This document shows, piece by piece, positions 50,589 through 58,184 of a DNA stretch of 64,000 nt. The translations under genes and the position numbers were made by a program. This stretch comes from a virus: positions 1 to 64,000 of the IMG/VR virus record IMGVR_UViG_3300046557_000512, one strand, 5' to 3'. The notes under the pieces are model-generated. The model had not been told where the DNA came from and ran no database searches. It saw only the letters and a program-made list of their open reading frames with translations. The stretch's first letter is position 1; each line of letters begins with the position of its first letter.

Positions 50589-51133
50589 TACGACGCCAGC
50601 TGCTCGGTCTGCTTCTTCAGGATCGCCGCGACCAGCTCGGTGATGGAGCGACCCTTGGCGTTGATCTTATCGCCGATCTCGCGCAGGCCGGGGATGCCGT
50701 CATTCGCGCCGATCGCCTCGAGCTCATCGCGGGTATAGACGACCGGCACTTCAGCCTCCGCCTTGCTGCGCGCTTCCTGGAGCGCCGTTGCCTGCTTCTC
50801 GGCCGCTTCCTTGGCGGCGAGTGCCTCGGCTTCGCGGGCGGCGTCGGCCGCATCGGCGTCGGCCTGAAGTCGGATGGCCGACTGCGTCCCGGTCTCGATT
50901 TCGGGCTTCACCGGCATGCCGTCGCCGCGGTAGTTCACCATCATCGATGAGGCGCCGACCTGTTCGCCGTTCGAGCCGTCCTCCAGGACCTCGACCAGGT
51001 GGACGATGCAGCCAATACGCATCATCGCACGGTGACTGACCTCACCCACGGATACGCCGTCCTCGAACATGGTTCCGGTGCCGAGGGGACCGGTGAAAGT
51101 CTCCCAGCCTGGGGAGACGATACGAACCTTCAT
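50588..51133 (-). CDS. Hypothetical head protein, 181 aa
   Basis: The N-terminal half is beta-rich (VRIVSPGWETFTGPLGTGTMFEDGVSV). An Ala/Glu-rich helical linker (about 95-135) follows, then a small helical domain at the end (TRDELEAIGANDGIPGLREIGDKINAKGRSITELVAAIL), the kind often found in phage head genes beside the capsid gene. SD AAGGA. It is separated from the capsid gene by a terminator, so it may be a less expressed decoration or head-completion protein. Confidence 0.5.
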   Translation of the reverse strand: MKVRIVSPGWETFTGPLGTGTMFEDGVSVGEVSHRAMMRIGCIVHLVEVLEDGSNGEQVGASSMMVNYRGDGMPVKPEIETGTQSAIRLQADADAADAAREAEALAAKEAAEKQATALQEARSKAEAEVPVVYTRDELEAIGANDGIPGLREIGDKINAKGRSITELVAAILKKQTEQLAS

Positions 51134-51152
51134 CAGGAATCCTTCAAAACAG

Positions 51153-51182
51153 AAAAGGGGCGATCCCTTTCGAGACCGCCCC
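51153..51182 (-). terminator. Terminator after major capsid gene
   Basis: Minus strand GGGGCGGTCTC-GAAA-GGGATCGCCCC then TTTTCTGTTTT. Nearly the same hairpin as at 14630. It lies downstream of a leader element and before the next gene, which is the reverse of the usual order. Confidence 0.8.
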
Positions 51183-51184
51183 TC

Positions 51185-51220
51185 ATTCTAGCAAACTGCA
51201 TGCGTGGCGTCTACCACGCA
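51185..51220 (-). promoter_or_regulatory. Conserved leader element, copy 19 (downstream of capsid gene)
   Basis: Minus strand reads TGCGTGGTAGACGCCACGCA (51201-51220); TAGAAT at 51185-51190. The terminator at 51153-51182 follows it directly. Confidence 0.65.
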
Positions 51221-51226
51221 CACCGA

Positions 51227-52147
51227 TTACAGGTTGGTGACACCACCCAGGCGGGCCAGCGACTTGGTCGACTTGAGCGCCAGGCCGGTATACCACTTGA
51301 CGCGGTAGCGCTCGGCGTCCTTGTTCTGGACCGGGCCGACCGAGCTCACGCGCACGCCGGCGGTCGGGCCGCCATAGATGCCGTGGAGGCCATCGGCCTC
51401 GTTGAAGCGCGCGGCGTAGATCGAGCAGGTGTTGTTGACGCTGGTGCCACGGGTTTCGTCGCCCGCCAGGAAGTCGTTCACCAGGATCGGAACCGAGCGA
51501 TACGACGGCACCGAGATGGTGCGATCGCCACCCAGCGAGATCGTGACGTGCTCGGGGTTCGTGCCGCCGAGCTGACGCAGCATCGCCGCGATCGCGTCGG
51601 TCGTGCCGCCGCGCATGATCAGCGCGTCCGCGCCGTTCGGGATCATGCGGAGCAGACGATCGAGGTTCTCGAAGGTCAGCGCGCCGCCGTTGGCGCCGGC
51701 ACCGGCGTAGAAGGTCTGGCTCGGATCGACCAGACGCGCAATGCCGTCGAACTCCTTGGCGCGCGCCGAGTTGTCGCCCTGGGCCACCGTGCGGTGGAAT
51801 TTGCGCGACATACCCTTGACCTTGGCCGCGATCTGGATCGCGGTCTGGTCGTTGGTGTCCGACATCGTCTCGTCGAGGAAGTTGTCGACGTCGACGTCGC
51901 CGATCAGGATGCGCAGCTTGGCCACGACTTCCTCGAAGGTCGCAGCCTCCTCGTTGATCGTGTCGTTCGGATCGAGGAAGTCACCTTCGCTCAGGGTGCT
52001 CTCGCGGTCATAGACATACGCCTTGCCCACGATGCGCATGAACGGCAGCAACGCGAACATCGCGTCGTTGTCGATGATCTCCTCGACAACGCCCTGTTCG
52101 AGGGCGTTGTTCGACAGCTTTTCGGCTTCAACGCGAAGCAAAGGCAT
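51227..52147 (-). CDS. Major capsid protein (HK97 fold)
   Basis: 306 residues with AGGAG upstream. N-terminal EEIIDNDAMFALLPFMRIVGKAYVYDRE and EAATFEEVVAKLRILIGDVDVDNFL, a central RKFHRTVAQGDNSARAKEFDGIARL, and C-terminal SIYAARFNEADGLHGIYGG fit the HK97-fold major capsid proteins of phages that lack a fused delta domain. It is bounded by a promoter-like element and a strong terminator, giving a single-gene transcript expected for the most abundant virion protein. The scaffold gene is just upstream. Confidence 0.8.
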   Translation of the reverse strand: MPLLRVEAEKLSNNALEQGVVEEIIDNDAMFALLPFMRIVGKAYVYDRESTLSEGDFLDPNDTINEEAATFEEVVAKLRILIGDVDVDNFLDETMSDTNDQTAIQIAAKVKGMSRKFHRTVAQGDNSARAKEFDGIARLVDPSQTFYAGAGANGGALTFENLDRLLRMIPNGADALIMRGGTTDAIAAMLRQLGGTNPEHVTISLGGDRTISVPSYRSVPILVNDFLAGDETRGTSVNNTCSIYAARFNEADGLHGIYGGPTAGVRVSSVGPVQNKDAERYRVKWYTGLALKSTKSLARLGGVTNL

Positions 52148-52191
52148 CGGACTCTCCTAAAAATTTTGTCGAAATTTGTTATCGAGGCATC

Positions 52192-52229
52192 ATCCTACAC
52201 GAAGCTGCATGTGTTGTAAATACCACACA
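52192..52229 (-). promoter_or_regulatory. Conserved leader element, copy 20 (capsid) with -10-like box
   Basis: Minus strand reads TGTGTGGTATTTACAACACA (52210-52229), continuing TGC; TAGGAT at 52192-52197. A diverged copy. Confidence 0.6.
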
Positions 52230-52252
52230 CAGCCCGTGCAGAAATGTCACAC

Positions 52253-53122
52253 TTACTTCTTGAGGCTAGCAAGCCCCTCAGCCATGCGTTGATGACGCGA
52301 TTTGTTCAGGTCAGCCTGGCCGCGCTGGTCGCTGCGCGAACCGCCGCCCGGCTTCACCTCGGAGGCAAGCAGCTTGTCCTTGTCGGGGTCCGACGTGATG
52401 ACCTTCTCGATCGCCGCGTTGAACTCCATCGGCTGGCCCTTGGCGTCGACGATCTTGGTGCGACCCTGCTCGCCGCGCGGCTTGGTGTAGACCACGGGCA
52501 CGCCATTCTCGACGTCGACATGCGCACCATACAGCTGGCGAACCTTGCCAATCGGCAGCGTCACCTTTTCGGAGATGAACTTCGACTCGCCGAAAGCGCG
52601 ATCGGCGGTCAGGGTGTCGGCGCGCTGCTCCGCGGCCGTCTTGCCCGATCGTTCCGCGTCACGCTCGCTGATAAGCCGCTGTTTTTCGGCCTCGTGTTCC
52701 TGGACCATGAGCTCGCGCACACGCTCCCAGTTGCCGTCGGCTTCCGCCTTGGCACGCTCGGCGTCGCGTTGGGCAGCTTCGTTGGCGGCTTTGGCTGCGA
52801 TAGCGGCCTTTGCCTCCGCCGGGTCGAGACCCTCGAAGGTCGCGAGCGATGCGTCCCGACGCGCAAGCTCGGCGCGCAGACGCTCGATCTCGGCGGCGTC
52901 CTCATTACCAGCTGCGGCAGCAGCAGCAGCAGCGGCAGCCGCCTCGGCCTCGCGGGCACGGGCAGCTTCGGCTTCACGAGCCGCAGCCGCCGCGGCTGCC
53001 TCCTCGTGACCGGTTTCGTCGCGCATCGGGCGACGCGTCATCCCCGCAACCAAACCCTTGCGGGGCGCAGCGAGGCTCATCGAAGTGCCGGCCATCAGCC
53101 GGCTGCGGGTGTGAATGGTCAT
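52253..53122 (-). CDS. Capsid scaffolding protein
   Basis: 289 residues. A long Glu/Ala/Arg helical region (about 38-175, coiled coil; includes AAEIERLRAELARRDASLATFEGLD) is followed by a folded C-terminal part (FISEKVTLPIGKVRQLYGAHVDV) and a basic tail. This composition and the position between portal and capsid genes are typical of scaffolds. No separate maturation protease gene was seen. SD TAAAGG. The leader element upstream is in the opposite orientation. Confidence 0.65.
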   Translation of the reverse strand: MTIHTRSRLMAGTSMSLAAPRKGLVAGMTRRPMRDETGHEEAAAAAAAREAEAARAREAEAAAAAAAAAAAGNEDAAEIERLRAELARRDASLATFEGLDPAEAKAAIAAKAANEAAQRDAERAKAEADGNWERVRELMVQEHEAEKQRLISERDAERSGKTAAEQRADTLTADRAFGESKFISEKVTLPIGKVRQLYGAHVDVENGVPVVYTKPRGEQGRTKIVDAKGQPMEFNAAIEKVITSDPDKDKLLASEVKPGGGSRSDQRGQADLNKSRHQRMAEGLASLKK

Positions 53123-53148
53123 GCAACCTTTACTCTAAATTGTGTAGG

Positions 53149-53168
53149 TGCATGGATAATGCCACACA
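53149..53168 (+). promoter_or_regulatory. Leader element in inverted orientation before scaffold gene
   Basis: Plus strand reads TGCATGGATAATGCCACACA, facing the portal gene antisense. On the minus strand only a weak version precedes the scaffold gene. It is the one clear orientation exception. Confidence 0.45.
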
Positions 53169-53191
53169 TGCGGCATTTTTGCAACAGCGGC

Positions 53192-54808
53192 TTATGCGCC
53201 GGGCGGCTTCTCGTTGCCTGCGCCCTTGTTGTTCTCGCCCTGCTTACCCTTCTTGCCAGGGATTCCGCCGGCCGGCGCCGGGACACCAGGGCGGCCTGGG
53301 AGAAGCGTGGCTGGATCGGGCTCGACGAGCCAATCATTCTCGATGTCGTCCGCGACCTTCTTCGCCTCCTCGGCCGTGATCTGCGGATACATCTTCTTGG
53401 CCATGCGCGTCATCTGGAGCTTGCGCAGTTCCTTCGGTGCATTCATCACCGCCAGGCGCTGGGCGTTATCCATCTCGTCGGCGAGATTGCGCACATCGAA
53501 GGTCTGAGGATAGCTCACGCAGTCCTCGAAGTCCTCGAGCTCCTGGAGCGCGCCATGCCAACCTTCGACCAGGCGCGCGATGTTCTGCTCTGCGCCCGCC
53601 AGCGCCATCGCCTTGGCAACTAGCATCGCATTCAAGCGCTCGAAATCGTATGCCTTGGCGACACCGGAGCTATTGTCGATACCGACTGAATTGTCCTGCT
53701 TGGTCCGCTCGCCGGCCATGCCGATCGAGTGATAGATCTCGTCGATGATCTTGCTGACCACGGTGACGATGATGCCGGCCTGGCGCGGATCCGGCGACAG
53801 AAATTCAGGCGCTGAACCACCCTCGGCGTTGTAGGCGAACACACGTTTGGTGCCCATCTCATACATCTGCCGCTGGGTGCCAACCTTGCCGCTGTCGTCG
53901 TTGTCGGTCTCGAGCAGCCCCTGGTAGGGGATCGCGAGCTGACTGAAGGTCTGATCCTGGATGATCGCGTCGAGATTCGACAGGTAATTCGCGGCCGCGC
54001 GGTCGAGATACGCGGTATCCTCGATCAGCGCCGGCGAGCTGTAGAGCTCCTCGGACGGATTGTGATCGACCACAACGACGGGCACGGCGCCGAGCTGGTG
54101 CTCGCGGCTGTCCTCGGCCACGATCTGAGCGATGCGATCGCCATTACTCGCCTTGACGATCTCGATCACCGCGGTGAACTCTGGCGTCCAGAGACGGAAG
54201 CGCGGCGTTGATGCACCGCTCGACAGGGGGCTGGAATCGTCGCGCTTGGTTTCGAGCATCAAGAACCAGCTGAGCTCGCCGTCCTCGTCATACGCGAAAT
54301 CGAGCGCGTCGATCGGCGAGATGACGAAGGCGTAAACGCGCCCCTTGGACTTCTTCTCGTCTTCCTTGGTGACGATGTTCTCGGGGAAGTTGTTGTCGAC
54401 GACCACATAGCAGCGGCCGAAGGTCGACGACTTGCGCGAGATGGTGTCGATCAACGCATCGATCGGACGCTTCATCAGCGTCGAGTTCTTCCAGAAGCGC
54501 TTGAGGTTTTCGGAAGCGTCTTCCTTGCGGGCGATGTCGCCCTTCAGGACATACTTGTTGACCAGGTTCACGACTTCGCGGGTGTGCGGGAATCGGTAGG
54601 CGCGCTTCTTGCGCGCGTTGAACTCTTTGGTCCCCTCCTTGTGGTAGCGCCACAGGTTCGTGTCGAACCACGACCGGCCGCCCTGGTAGGTCGCGTCAAG
54701 GAAGCGCCAGTGGTCGATCTTCTCCGCGTAGTCGGGGTGACGTCGATCGACCAAGGAGAGCAGCTCCTCGGGCTTAGCGGCCTTCAGTTGATCGAGAGTC
54801 AGGGACAT
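53192..54808 (-). CDS. Portal protein
   Basis: 538 residues. SWFDTNLWRYHKEGTKEFNARKKRAYRFPHTREVVNLVNKYV, YVVVDNNFP, FVISPIDALDFAYDEDGELSWFLML and KIIDEIYHSIGMAG fit the phage portal family with its clip, wing and crown arrangement. The C-terminus is Pro/Gly/Asn-rich and disordered (PAGGIPGKKGKQGENNKGAG). It forms the dodecameric ring for DNA entry and lies directly after the large terminase gene. Confidence 0.8.
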   Translation of the reverse strand: MSLTLDQLKAAKPEELLSLVDRRHPDYAEKIDHWRFLDATYQGGRSWFDTNLWRYHKEGTKEFNARKKRAYRFPHTREVVNLVNKYVLKGDIARKEDASENLKRFWKNSTLMKRPIDALIDTISRKSSTFGRCYVVVDNNFPENIVTKEDEKKSKGRVYAFVISPIDALDFAYDEDGELSWFLMLETKRDDSSPLSSGASTPRFRLWTPEFTAVIEIVKASNGDRIAQIVAEDSREHQLGAVPVVVVDHNPSEELYSSPALIEDTAYLDRAAANYLSNLDAIIQDQTFSQLAIPYQGLLETDNDDSGKVGTQRQMYEMGTKRVFAYNAEGGSAPEFLSPDPRQAGIIVTVVSKIIDEIYHSIGMAGERTKQDNSVGIDNSSGVAKAYDFERLNAMLVAKAMALAGAEQNIARLVEGWHGALQELEDFEDCVSYPQTFDVRNLADEMDNAQRLAVMNAPKELRKLQMTRMAKKMYPQITAEEAKKVADDIENDWLVEPDPATLLPGRPGVPAPAGGIPGKKGKQGENNKGAGNEKPPGA

Positions 54809-54814
54809 GCGGCC

Positions 54815-54850
54815 AGTTTAGCACAATGCATGCGTGTTGGCTACCATGCA
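54815..54850 (-). promoter_or_regulatory. Conserved leader element, copy 21 (portal) with -10-like box
   Basis: Minus strand reads TGCATGGTAGCCAACACGCA (54831-54850) then TGC; TAAACT at 54815-54820. No obvious SD before the portal ATG. Confidence 0.7.
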
Positions 54851-54854
54851 CCAA

Positions 54855-56108
54855 TTACAGGTTGATACCGATCGGCAAACGATAGCGGCGCCCGTAGAGG
54901 TAATGGATCGGATACCCGACGGCGTCCATCATGTGCTCGACCCCCATCGCCTTGTCGACGACCGGTTGGCCGGACTTGTAGATCGTCTGCTCGGCGGACT
55001 CGATGACGTGGCTGCAGGTCCTGTTGACCCGCATGCGGATGGTGCCGTCGGCCGATCGGAACATGGCGTTGACCGCGGCGACACGATCGCTGACGAGCGG
55101 GTGCTTCTTCGGGAAGATGAGCTTGCGATAGCCCTTCTCCCTGAAGATATCCAAGTCGCTTTCGCCGCGGCTGGAGCTCCTGTTCGAGCCGGCGGGGTCG
55201 GGATAGATCGTGATCGCCGACTTGTTGCGGAAATACCGCCTGTCGAGTTCGTCAGCGACCTCCATCGCGTTCGAGTTCGGGAAGTGGATCTCGTCAACGA
55301 TCCATACCTCACCGCTCTCCTGGATCTGCATGATCGCTGCCGACATCGGGTCGACGTTGAAGTCCTGGCCGACGATGATCGGCAACTTGGGATTGTAGAG
55401 ATAATCGCCGACATGCTCGCGCCGGTCGAACTGGTAGTAGACGCGGCCCGACATGCTCTCGAAGGAAGCTTCAAACTCCTGGCGAAAGCTCTTGGGATCC
55501 ATCGAGTTCCGCGCCGTCTCGATTTCCGAGGGCGGGAAGAACGGGCTCATGATCGTCGGAATCTGCCAGCTCATGTATTCCAGCTTGCGCTGGTTTTTCC
55601 TGATCTGGCCGAGACGATACATCTCGTAGAAGTGGTTGAACGACTTGGGGGTGCCGATGATCAGCGCGCGGCCACGGGTCGTCGTCAGCGTCGGGAACAG
55701 GACCTCCTGCCACACACCGGGACGGAAATCCTGGTATTCGTCCAGGATGAGGAAGTGGAGCGCGCGGCCGCGCAACGTGTCGGGTCGATCGGCGCCCTTG
55801 AGCTGAATGACGACGCCGTTGATGAGACGGATCTCGAGCCGCGTTTCGTGGGTCTTCTTGATCCACGAGGCCGGGATGTTGGCCAGCAGTTCGTCCCACA
55901 TGAGGTCGCGGGCCATCGTGAAGGTCGGCGCCACATACCAAATTATCTTGGGGCCGCGGCCGCGCGCTGCACGAATGATCTCGGCCCGCGCCAGCGTCGT
56001 CTTTCCGAAACGACGGCCGGCGACCAGCGTGCGGAAGCGCGCCGGATGCCTGAACACATCAGCCTGCCCCTTGTGGAGCTTGATGTGCAGCTTGGGCACG
56101 TCGAACAT
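54855..56108 (-). CDS. terL: Terminase large subunit
   Basis: 417 residues. ATPase: Walker A VAGRRFGKTTLARAE (about residue 30), Walker B HFLILDEYQDF, motif III IIGTPKSF. Nuclease: first acidic motif IIVGQDFNVDPMSAAI, then WIVDEIHFPNSN and a late acidic cluster (VVDKAMGVEHMMDAVGYPI). It packages the genome into the prohead and cuts DNA ends. It follows the small terminase after 5 nt. Confidence 0.88.
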   Translation of the reverse strand: MFDVPKLHIKLHKGQADVFRHPARFRTLVAGRRFGKTTLARAEIIRAARGRGPKIIWYVAPTFTMARDLMWDELLANIPASWIKKTHETRLEIRLINGVVIQLKGADRPDTLRGRALHFLILDEYQDFRPGVWQEVLFPTLTTTRGRALIIGTPKSFNHFYEMYRLGQIRKNQRKLEYMSWQIPTIMSPFFPPSEIETARNSMDPKSFRQEFEASFESMSGRVYYQFDRREHVGDYLYNPKLPIIVGQDFNVDPMSAAIMQIQESGEVWIVDEIHFPNSNAMEVADELDRRYFRNKSAITIYPDPAGSNRSSSRGESDLDIFREKGYRKLIFPKKHPLVSDRVAAVNAMFRSADGTIRMRVNRTCSHVIESAEQTIYKSGQPVVDKAMGVEHMMDAVGYPIHYLYGRRYRLPIGINL

Positions 56109-56113
56109 AGCGA

Positions 56114-56677
56114 TCAGACCGAAGTGTCGTCGTCTTCGTCGTCTTCGAGGCCAGCCTGCCAGGCGGCCTCGTTAGCGTCCCTGACGGCCTCGATCTCATC
56201 CTCGGTGTATTCGCCGATGTTCAGGTCGGGCAGCTCGTCTTCGCTCGCTTCGAGCGACGGAATATCCAGGATGGTCCAGCTTTCCTCGCGCGCTTTGGCC
56301 ACGACCTTGATCGCGTTGCCAAGGACGATGAGATCGGCGTTGATGCCGGCGAGCGCCCCGTTCTTCTCTGCGTCGGCAACCTTCCTCATGGTCATCCGCG
56401 TCAGCGCGTTCATGTAGCTGGCGTAGTCCGCCTTGAGCTTGTTGGCCTCGGCGACGCGACGAGCGAGCTCCTCTCGAGCCTTATCATCGACGTCGTTCCG
56501 CACCTCGTCGAGGCGCGAGTTCTTCTCGATGCCGCGCTCCTTCAGGCCCTTCTCGATCGCCTGGCGCGAAACACCGAAGCGCTCACCAAGCTGGCGCGTG
56601 TTCGCCTCGCCGCGCTCGTAGAGCACGACGATCGTGGCCCATTCGGCGGGCGTCAGGTTGCCGGTGCGGGTCGTCAA
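56114..56677 (-). CDS. terS: Terminase small subunit
   Basis: 187 residues starting at a TTG (56677) after GGGGCG. The N-terminal half has a helix-turn-helix, TIVVLYERGEANTRQLGERFGVSRQAIEKGL, for binding the packaging site. A helical oligomerisation region and an acidic C-terminus (DLNIGEYTEDEIEAV ... EDDEDDDTSV) follow, which probably docks on the large subunit. It is the first gene of the head operon, next to a palindrome-rich intergenic region. Confidence 0.75.
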   Translation of the reverse strand: MTTRTGNLTPAEWATIVVLYERGEANTRQLGERFGVSRQAIEKGLKERGIEKNSRLDEVRNDVDDKAREELARRVAEANKLKADYASYMNALTRMTMRKVADAEKNGALAGINADLIVLGNAIKVVAKAREESWTILDIPSLEASEDELPDLNIGEYTEDEIEAVRDANEAAWQAGLEDDEDDDTSV

Positions 56678-56723
56678 AGGATCGCCCCTACAGCCTGCAG
56701 ATCAACGGAGTTCGCGGAGTGCA

Positions 56724-56743
56724 TGTTAGTAATATACCACACA
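56724..56743 (-). promoter_or_regulatory. Leader element, diverged copy 22 (terminase)
   Basis: Minus strand reads TGTGTGGTATATTACTAACA, continuing TGC. It lies about 47 nt before the TerS start. Confidence 0.5.
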
Positions 56744-56967
56744 CACCGCGGAAATGGAACTTGCTCGCGCTGCGAGCGATCACCGGGGAGTGTTCGATCA
56801 CCCCTCGCGCATATACGCGTGCGTTGCGCTAGGCGTGCGTGCATGCGCGTATACGCGTGAAAGAGATTCCTAGAATCTAAGAATCTAGAATCAGTATTAT
56901 ATTCACTTCGTTCATATAATGATGACGAGGTCATTTTTTTATCAATTTGGACAGTCATGTTGACCTA
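56744..56967. other. Non-coding palindrome-rich region (candidate pac/cos)
   Basis: No credible gene. It holds a perfect 12-bp palindrome CGCGTATACGCG (56846-56857); AGATTC-CTA-GAATCT (56864-56878) with further GATTCTAG repeats; ATTATAT...ATATAAT arms (56896-56902 and 56914-56920); and ATGAC-GAG-GTCAT followed by T7 (56923-56940). The AT-rich right half contrasts with GC-rich surroundings. Its position immediately upstream of terS is where packaging sites commonly lie. Confidence 0.5.
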
Positions 56968-57255
56968 TTAGATTGTCGGCCTGAAAATCGCATATCCCGC
57001 GGTGGTCGCACTGTAGGTGCGCAAAGAGCGCTTCCGGCGAGTCACGAGCTTGTCCTCGCGAACCAGGCCATGCGCGGCGAGATGCCGAAGGCTGCAGAGC
57101 ATGGCTCCTCGGGTGGTGTTCGGCGCGACGAGGTCGATCAGCTGCATCACGTCGAGCAGGGTGCCGTCGGGGTTTCGCCGGATCAGCGTCTGCATGATCG
57201 CGGTCTGCTTCGGCGTCATCTTGGGCGGCAGGCGCTTGGCGTCCAGCTGCATCAT
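56968..57255 (-). CDS. Small winged-helix DNA-binding protein, 95 aa
   Basis: ATG at 57255 overlaps the GNAT stop (ATGA). MTPKQTAIMQTLIRRNPDGTLLDVMQLIDLVAPNTTRGAMLCSLRHLAAHGLVREDKLVTRRKRSLRTYSATTAGY has the helix order and basic wing of MarR/PadR-like winged helices. It ends the GNAT/ABC/ParB cluster and could regulate it or bind the palindromes just downstream. Assignment by pattern. Confidence 0.6.
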   Translation of the reverse strand: MMQLDAKRLPPKMTPKQTAIMQTLIRRNPDGTLLDVMQLIDLVAPNTTRGAMLCSLRHLAAHGLVREDKLVTRRKRSLRTYSATTAGYAIFRPTI

Positions 57256-58181
57256 GGCAGCACCAGGGGCTTGGTCGGATCCTGCGCGTCGAAGGCGCGA
57301 AGCGGCAGCACCGCCGGCAGCGACCGGCCGGTCTCAGGGTTCTGCCAGACGCCGTAGAGCGGGCTCGCAAGCGTCATTTGCTGCAGCTGCCCCAGGCAGT
57401 CGCGCATCGACATGTTCGCGACGCGCCGCTCCCCTACTCCGCCCAGTGATTTGCCGGTCTTTTCGAGGCTCGAGTTCTTGTAATAGAAATCCTTGGTCAG
57501 GCGCTCGATCACCGCGCGCTCGCCCTCGGGCAGCTCCATCCATTCAGCCAGGATCGCTTCAAGATCGGCGGGATCGGCCTTGAACGTCGATCGGAAGAAG
57601 CGGATGCCGACGTCGTACTTGTTCGAGCGCATCGGCTTGACGAACTGGAAGCCTGCGCGGTGCGCGAACTGGTTGTATTTCGACATCGAGGATTGGATCT
57701 CGATGTAGCGTTTGCCCTCCATCCGTGCGGCCAGATTGGTGAAGCGGTATGCGAGACCAGCGCCGCGATACATCGTGTCGACCACGACGCGCGCGACCAC
57801 CGACATGTTCGCGTTGATCCACTTCATCCGATATTGATTGGTGATCTTATTGTCCTGGCCGGTGGGCTTCAGCTTCGGAAACAGGACATGGCGTTCCTTC
57901 AGAAGAAGCTTGGGGCTCGCCATCACCAACACGCCGACGAGCTCGTCGCCGAGCTTCAACGTGAAGTGGTGGCTTCCCGCCGGCAGCGTGCCGTGCTGCT
58001 TGTAGTGGAGGCCCTCGAGCACGCGCCAATCCTCGATCGTGCCGCGCTGGACGGTCATGTCGTCGAGCAACGAGAGCTTGGGGCGCGCGATGCCGCGCTC
58101 GAACACCCAAGGTGCTTCGAGCCTTGCAGATTCGGGGTTGTCAGCGATCTGCTTGATCGCTAGATGTGTGTCATTGACCAT
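57252..58181 (-). CDS. GNAT acetyltransferase (COG2401/Mom-like context)
   Basis: 309 residues if the ATG at 58181, inside the leader element and overlapping the ABC stop, is used; no SD is visible, so coupling or leaderless start is assumed. HYKQHGTLPAGSHHFTLKLGDELVGVLVMASP and VVARVVVDTMYRGAGLAYRFTNLAA give the GNAT acetyl-CoA loop (YRGAGLA). YIEIQSSMSKYNQFAHRAGFQFV is the last strand region. In COG2401 an ABC ATPase is fused to such a GNAT domain; here the two are adjacent genes. Phage Mu Mom, which modifies DNA, also has a GNAT fold. Confidence 0.65.
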   Translation of the reverse strand: MVNDTHLAIKQIADNPESARLEAPWVFERGIARPKLSLLDDMTVQRGTIEDWRVLEGLHYKQHGTLPAGSHHFTLKLGDELVGVLVMASPKLLLKERHVLFPKLKPTGQDNKITNQYRMKWINANMSVVARVVVDTMYRGAGLAYRFTNLAARMEGKRYIEIQSSMSKYNQFAHRAGFQFVKPMRSNKYDVGIRFFRSTFKADPADLEAILAEWMELPEGERAVIERLTKDFYYKNSSLEKTGKSLGGVGERRVANMSMRDCLGQLQQMTLASPLYGVWQNPETGRSLPAVLPLRAFDAQDPTKPLVLP

Positions 58182-58184
58182 GCA
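58165..58184 (-). promoter_or_regulatory. Conserved leader element, copy 23 (GNAT)
   Basis: Minus strand reads TGCATGGTCAATGACACACA. It spans the ABC stop codon and contains the GNAT start codon. Confidence 0.7.

Noticed and set aside
56674-56958. 94-codon minus-strand frame upstream of terS
   Set aside because: It crosses the AT-rich palindromes and the leader element, lacks an SD, and its composition is unlike neighbouring genes.
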